Assembly (NCBI RefSeq): GCF_900089775.1
Contig: NZ_FLOB01000016.1
Coordinates: 1 to 64,000, forward strand
Direction: 5' to 3'
DNA length: 64,000 nucleotides
From: Marinomonas spartinae
Lineage (GTDB): Bacteria; Pseudomonadota; Gammaproteobacteria; Pseudomonadales; Marinomonadaceae
Position 1 is the first letter of the stretch, and each line of letters starts with the position of its first letter. The notes below the pieces were generated by a model, which did no database searches, was not told the origin of the DNA, and worked only from the letters and a program-made list of their open reading frames with translations. A program made the translations under genes and the position numbers. Positions 62,201 to 64,000 of this stretch are shown here, in pieces.

Positions 62201-63434
62201 GGATATCCCACACTTCAGGTGTTTCACGCTCAACCATTTTCTTAGCGGCTTTGATCGTCGTCGCCATGCCACGAAGTTCAAGTTTGGAGAAAATGAATGG
62301 CTTGAATAGCTCAAGTGCCATTTTCTTAGGTAGACCACACTGATGCAAACGCAGTGATGGACCTACGGTAATAACGGAACGACCAGAGTAGTCAACACGC
62401 TTACCTAACAAGTTCTGACGGAAACGACCTTGCTTACCTTTGATCATATCGGCCAAAGATTTTAACGGACGCTTGTTAGAACCCGTAATTGCACGACCAC
62501 GACGACCATTATCAAGCAACGCATCAACAGACTCTTGCAACATACGTTTTTCGTTACGTACGATGATGTCTGGAGCCGATAGCTCTAATAGTCGCTTCAA
62601 GCGGTTGTTACGGTTAATCACACGACGATAAAGATCGTTCAAATCAGACGTCGCAAAACGACCACCTTCAAGTGGTACCAATGGACGTAGATCTGGCGGA
62701 AGAACAGGCAACACTTCTAGCACCATCCACTCTGGGTTGTTACCAGAATGATAGAAGGCTTCAACCAATTTAAGACGCTTAGATAGCTTCTTAATACGGG
62801 TTTCAGAGTTGGTGCTGTTGAGCTCTTCACGCATGCGGTTAATTTCTTCCGGCATGTCCAAGTCGCGTAGCAACATCTGAACCGCTTCAGCCCCCATACG
62901 GGCGTCGAATTCATCACCGAACTCTTCTAGCGCTTCAAAATACTGCTCGTCGTTGAGCAACTGCCCTTTCTCAAGGGTCGTCATACCAGGATCAATCACA
63001 ATGAAAGATTCAAAGTACAGAACACGCTCGATATCACGCAACGTCATATCCATGATAAGACCGATACGTGATGGTAGAGATTTCAAGAACCAAATGTGAG
63101 CAACAGGCGAAGCAAGCTCAATGTGCCCCATGCGTTCACGACGCACTTTTGACAGAGCTACCTCAACGCCACACTTTTCACAGATAACACCGCGGTGTTT
63201 CAAGCGCTTGTATTTACCACACAAACACTCATAGTCCTTAATTGGACCAAAGATTTTTGCACAGAACAAACCGTCACGTTCAGGCTTGAACGTACGGTAG
63301 TTGATGGTCTCCGGCTTTTTAACTTCACCGTAAGACCATGAACGAATCATATCTGGTGATGCCAAGCCAATGCGGATCGCATCAAACTCGTCAGATTGTC
63401 CCTGTGATTTTAGAAGACCTAATAAGTCTTTCAT
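59232..63434 (-). CDS. rpoC: RNA polymerase beta-prime subunit
   Basis: Catalytic subunit of RNA polymerase, 1400 residues. The zipper/zinc region [20 protein letters not shown] (near 70-88), the active-site NADFDGDQM (near 458-466) and the second zinc cluster [16 protein letters not shown] (near 890) are intact. The start at 63434 (MKDLLGLLK) was set by homology; an upstream in-frame GTG adds 5 residues. It follows rpoB by 65 bases. Confidence 0.98.
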   Translation of the reverse strand: MKDLLGLLKSQGQSDEFDAIRIGLASPDMIRSWSYGEVKKPETINYRTFKPERDGLFCAKIFGPIKDYECLCGKYKRLKHRGVICEKCGVEVALSKVRRERMGHIELASPVAHIWFLKSLPSRIGLIMDMTLRDIERVLYFESFIVIDPGMTTLEKGQLLNDEQYFEALEEFGDEFDARMGAEAVQMLLRDLDMPEEINRMREELNSTNSETRIKKLSKRLKLVEAFYHSGNNPEWMVLEVLPVLPPDLRPLVPLEGGRFATSDLNDLYRRVINRNNRLKRLLELSAPDIIVRNEKRMLQESVDALLDNGRRGRAITGSNKRPLKSLADMIKGKQGRFRQNLLGKRVDYSGRSVITVGPSLRLHQCGLPKKMALELFKPFIFSKLELRGMATTIKAAKKMVERETPEVWDILDEVIREHPVMLNRAPTLHRLGIQAFEPMLIEGKAIQLHPLVCAAYNADFDGDQMAVHVPLTLEAQLEARALMMSTNNILSPANGEPIIVPSQDVVLGLYYMTREKINAKGEGMAFSDIKEVHRAYGAKQVELHAKVKVRISQVDTTLDGEKVPSTFIVDTTVGRALLFDIVPDGLPFSVVNQPMKKKAISNLINECYRKVGLKESCIFADQLMYTGFAYATASGSSVGVDDFVIPPEKAEIIAKAEAEVKEIEYQYADGLVTQGEKYNKVIDLWSRTNETVTEAMMKNLAKEMTINKAGEEVEQQSFNSVYMMADSGARGSVAQMRQLGGMRGLMAKPDGSIIETPITANFREGLSVLQYFTSTHGARKGLADTALKTANSGYLTRRLVDVAQDLVITEVDCGSTNGIKVNAMIEGGDVVVPLGQRVLGRVVAQDVIDTKGDLVLAAGTLIDEHDVRTIEAAGVDEMIIRSVITCDTRHGVCAKCYGRDLARGHQVNIGEAVGVVAAQSIGEPGTQLTMRTFHIGGAASRASAVDSVQVKSAGTVRFHKMKSIVRDAEHLVVASRSSELAIADEAGREKERYKLPYGAVLSVREGDAVTAGQIVANWDPHTHPIVSEMQGRLEFSGMEENVTIRRQSDEMTGLTTIEVMEMRDRPAAGKDVRPMISVVDADGNPVLIPGTESPVQYMLPEKALLSLDHGATVKSGEVLARIPQESQGNKDITGGLPRVADLFEARRPKDPAVMAETTGVVSFGKETKGKIRLVITPQDGSDPIETLIPKWRQINIFDGEEVAKGEIIADGPLSPHDILRLQGVEALADYITNEVQEVYRLQGVVINDKHIEVIVRQMLRKVEVGESGDTDLIQGDQVELTQLLDANEKAEAENKFPAKFERVLLGITKASLATESFISAASFQETTRVLTEGAVTGKKDHLRGLKENVVVGRLIPAGTGLAYHNERKRKKELAEAAKEGSASISASDVEEALSAALKG

Positions 63435-63499
63435 GGATATTCGCCCCACTCGTAAGGCTGGGGAGTTGTACTCCCCAGCAGGTCAAATGTGATTCGTGC

Positions 63500-64000
<501 letters not shown>

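Overview
The window reads as a chromosomal segment of a marine gammaproteobacterium of the Oceanospirillales, most likely Marinomonas or a close relative. The evidence is protein-level resemblance (a 407-residue EF-Tu with a short G-domain insert, a fabA-fabB pair, zinc-type L36, zinc-free 101-residue S14) and gene order (rplU-rpmA-obgE-proB beside rpsT-murJ-ribF-ileS-lspA-fkpB-ispH). This assignment is inference; no rRNA gene lies inside the window.

Layout. 1-177: promoter and boxA-containing leader of an rRNA operon that runs off the left edge on the minus strand. 178-12842: core housekeeping genes: the ispH-fkpB-lspA-ileS-ribF cluster, murJ, rpsT (plus strand), dgkA, proB, obgE, rpmA, rplU and divergent ispB. 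12931-21788: lipid and envelope genes (alpha/beta hydrolase, fabA-fabB, two lysophospholipid acyltransferases), an M16 metalloprotease and smrA. 21789-30466: a catabolic island with an amino-acid-type ABC uptake system and a PhyH dioxygenase on the minus strand, a divergent LysR regulator, and a plus-strand run of flavin monooxygenase, Rid-family protein, DUF1028 protein and M20 deacylase. The ABC permease/ATPase gene is broken by an in-frame amber codon. 30490-31542: pyrB.

31657-34891 is the most unusual part: a tightly coupled minus-strand operon of a PP2C phosphatase followed by two Hanks-type Ser/Thr kinases. The last kinase carries what looks like a cold-shock-type C-terminal domain and lacks the helix-C glutamate; the middle kinase has a possible FHA-like tail. 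It sits between a terminator and about 0.6 kb of non-coding DNA with decayed coding traces, and is visibly richer in A+T than its surroundings. I could not assign it to a known named system.

35513-40749: ssb, an MFS transporter with a C-terminal YajR-like domain, and divergent uvrA with a textbook LexA box. 40789-64000 (minus strand): the gene-expression superblock in the order rpoB(partial)-rpoC / rpsL-rpsG-fusA-tuf / rpsJ through rpmJ (S10 and spc genes with secY) / rpsM-rpsK-rpsD-rpoA-rplQ. Strong promoters are visible in front of rpsL and rpsJ, terminators after tuf and rplQ, and large stem-loops in the rpsN-rpsH and rpmJ-rpsM spacers. No tRNA gene, CRISPR array, intact insertion sequence or prophage was seen.
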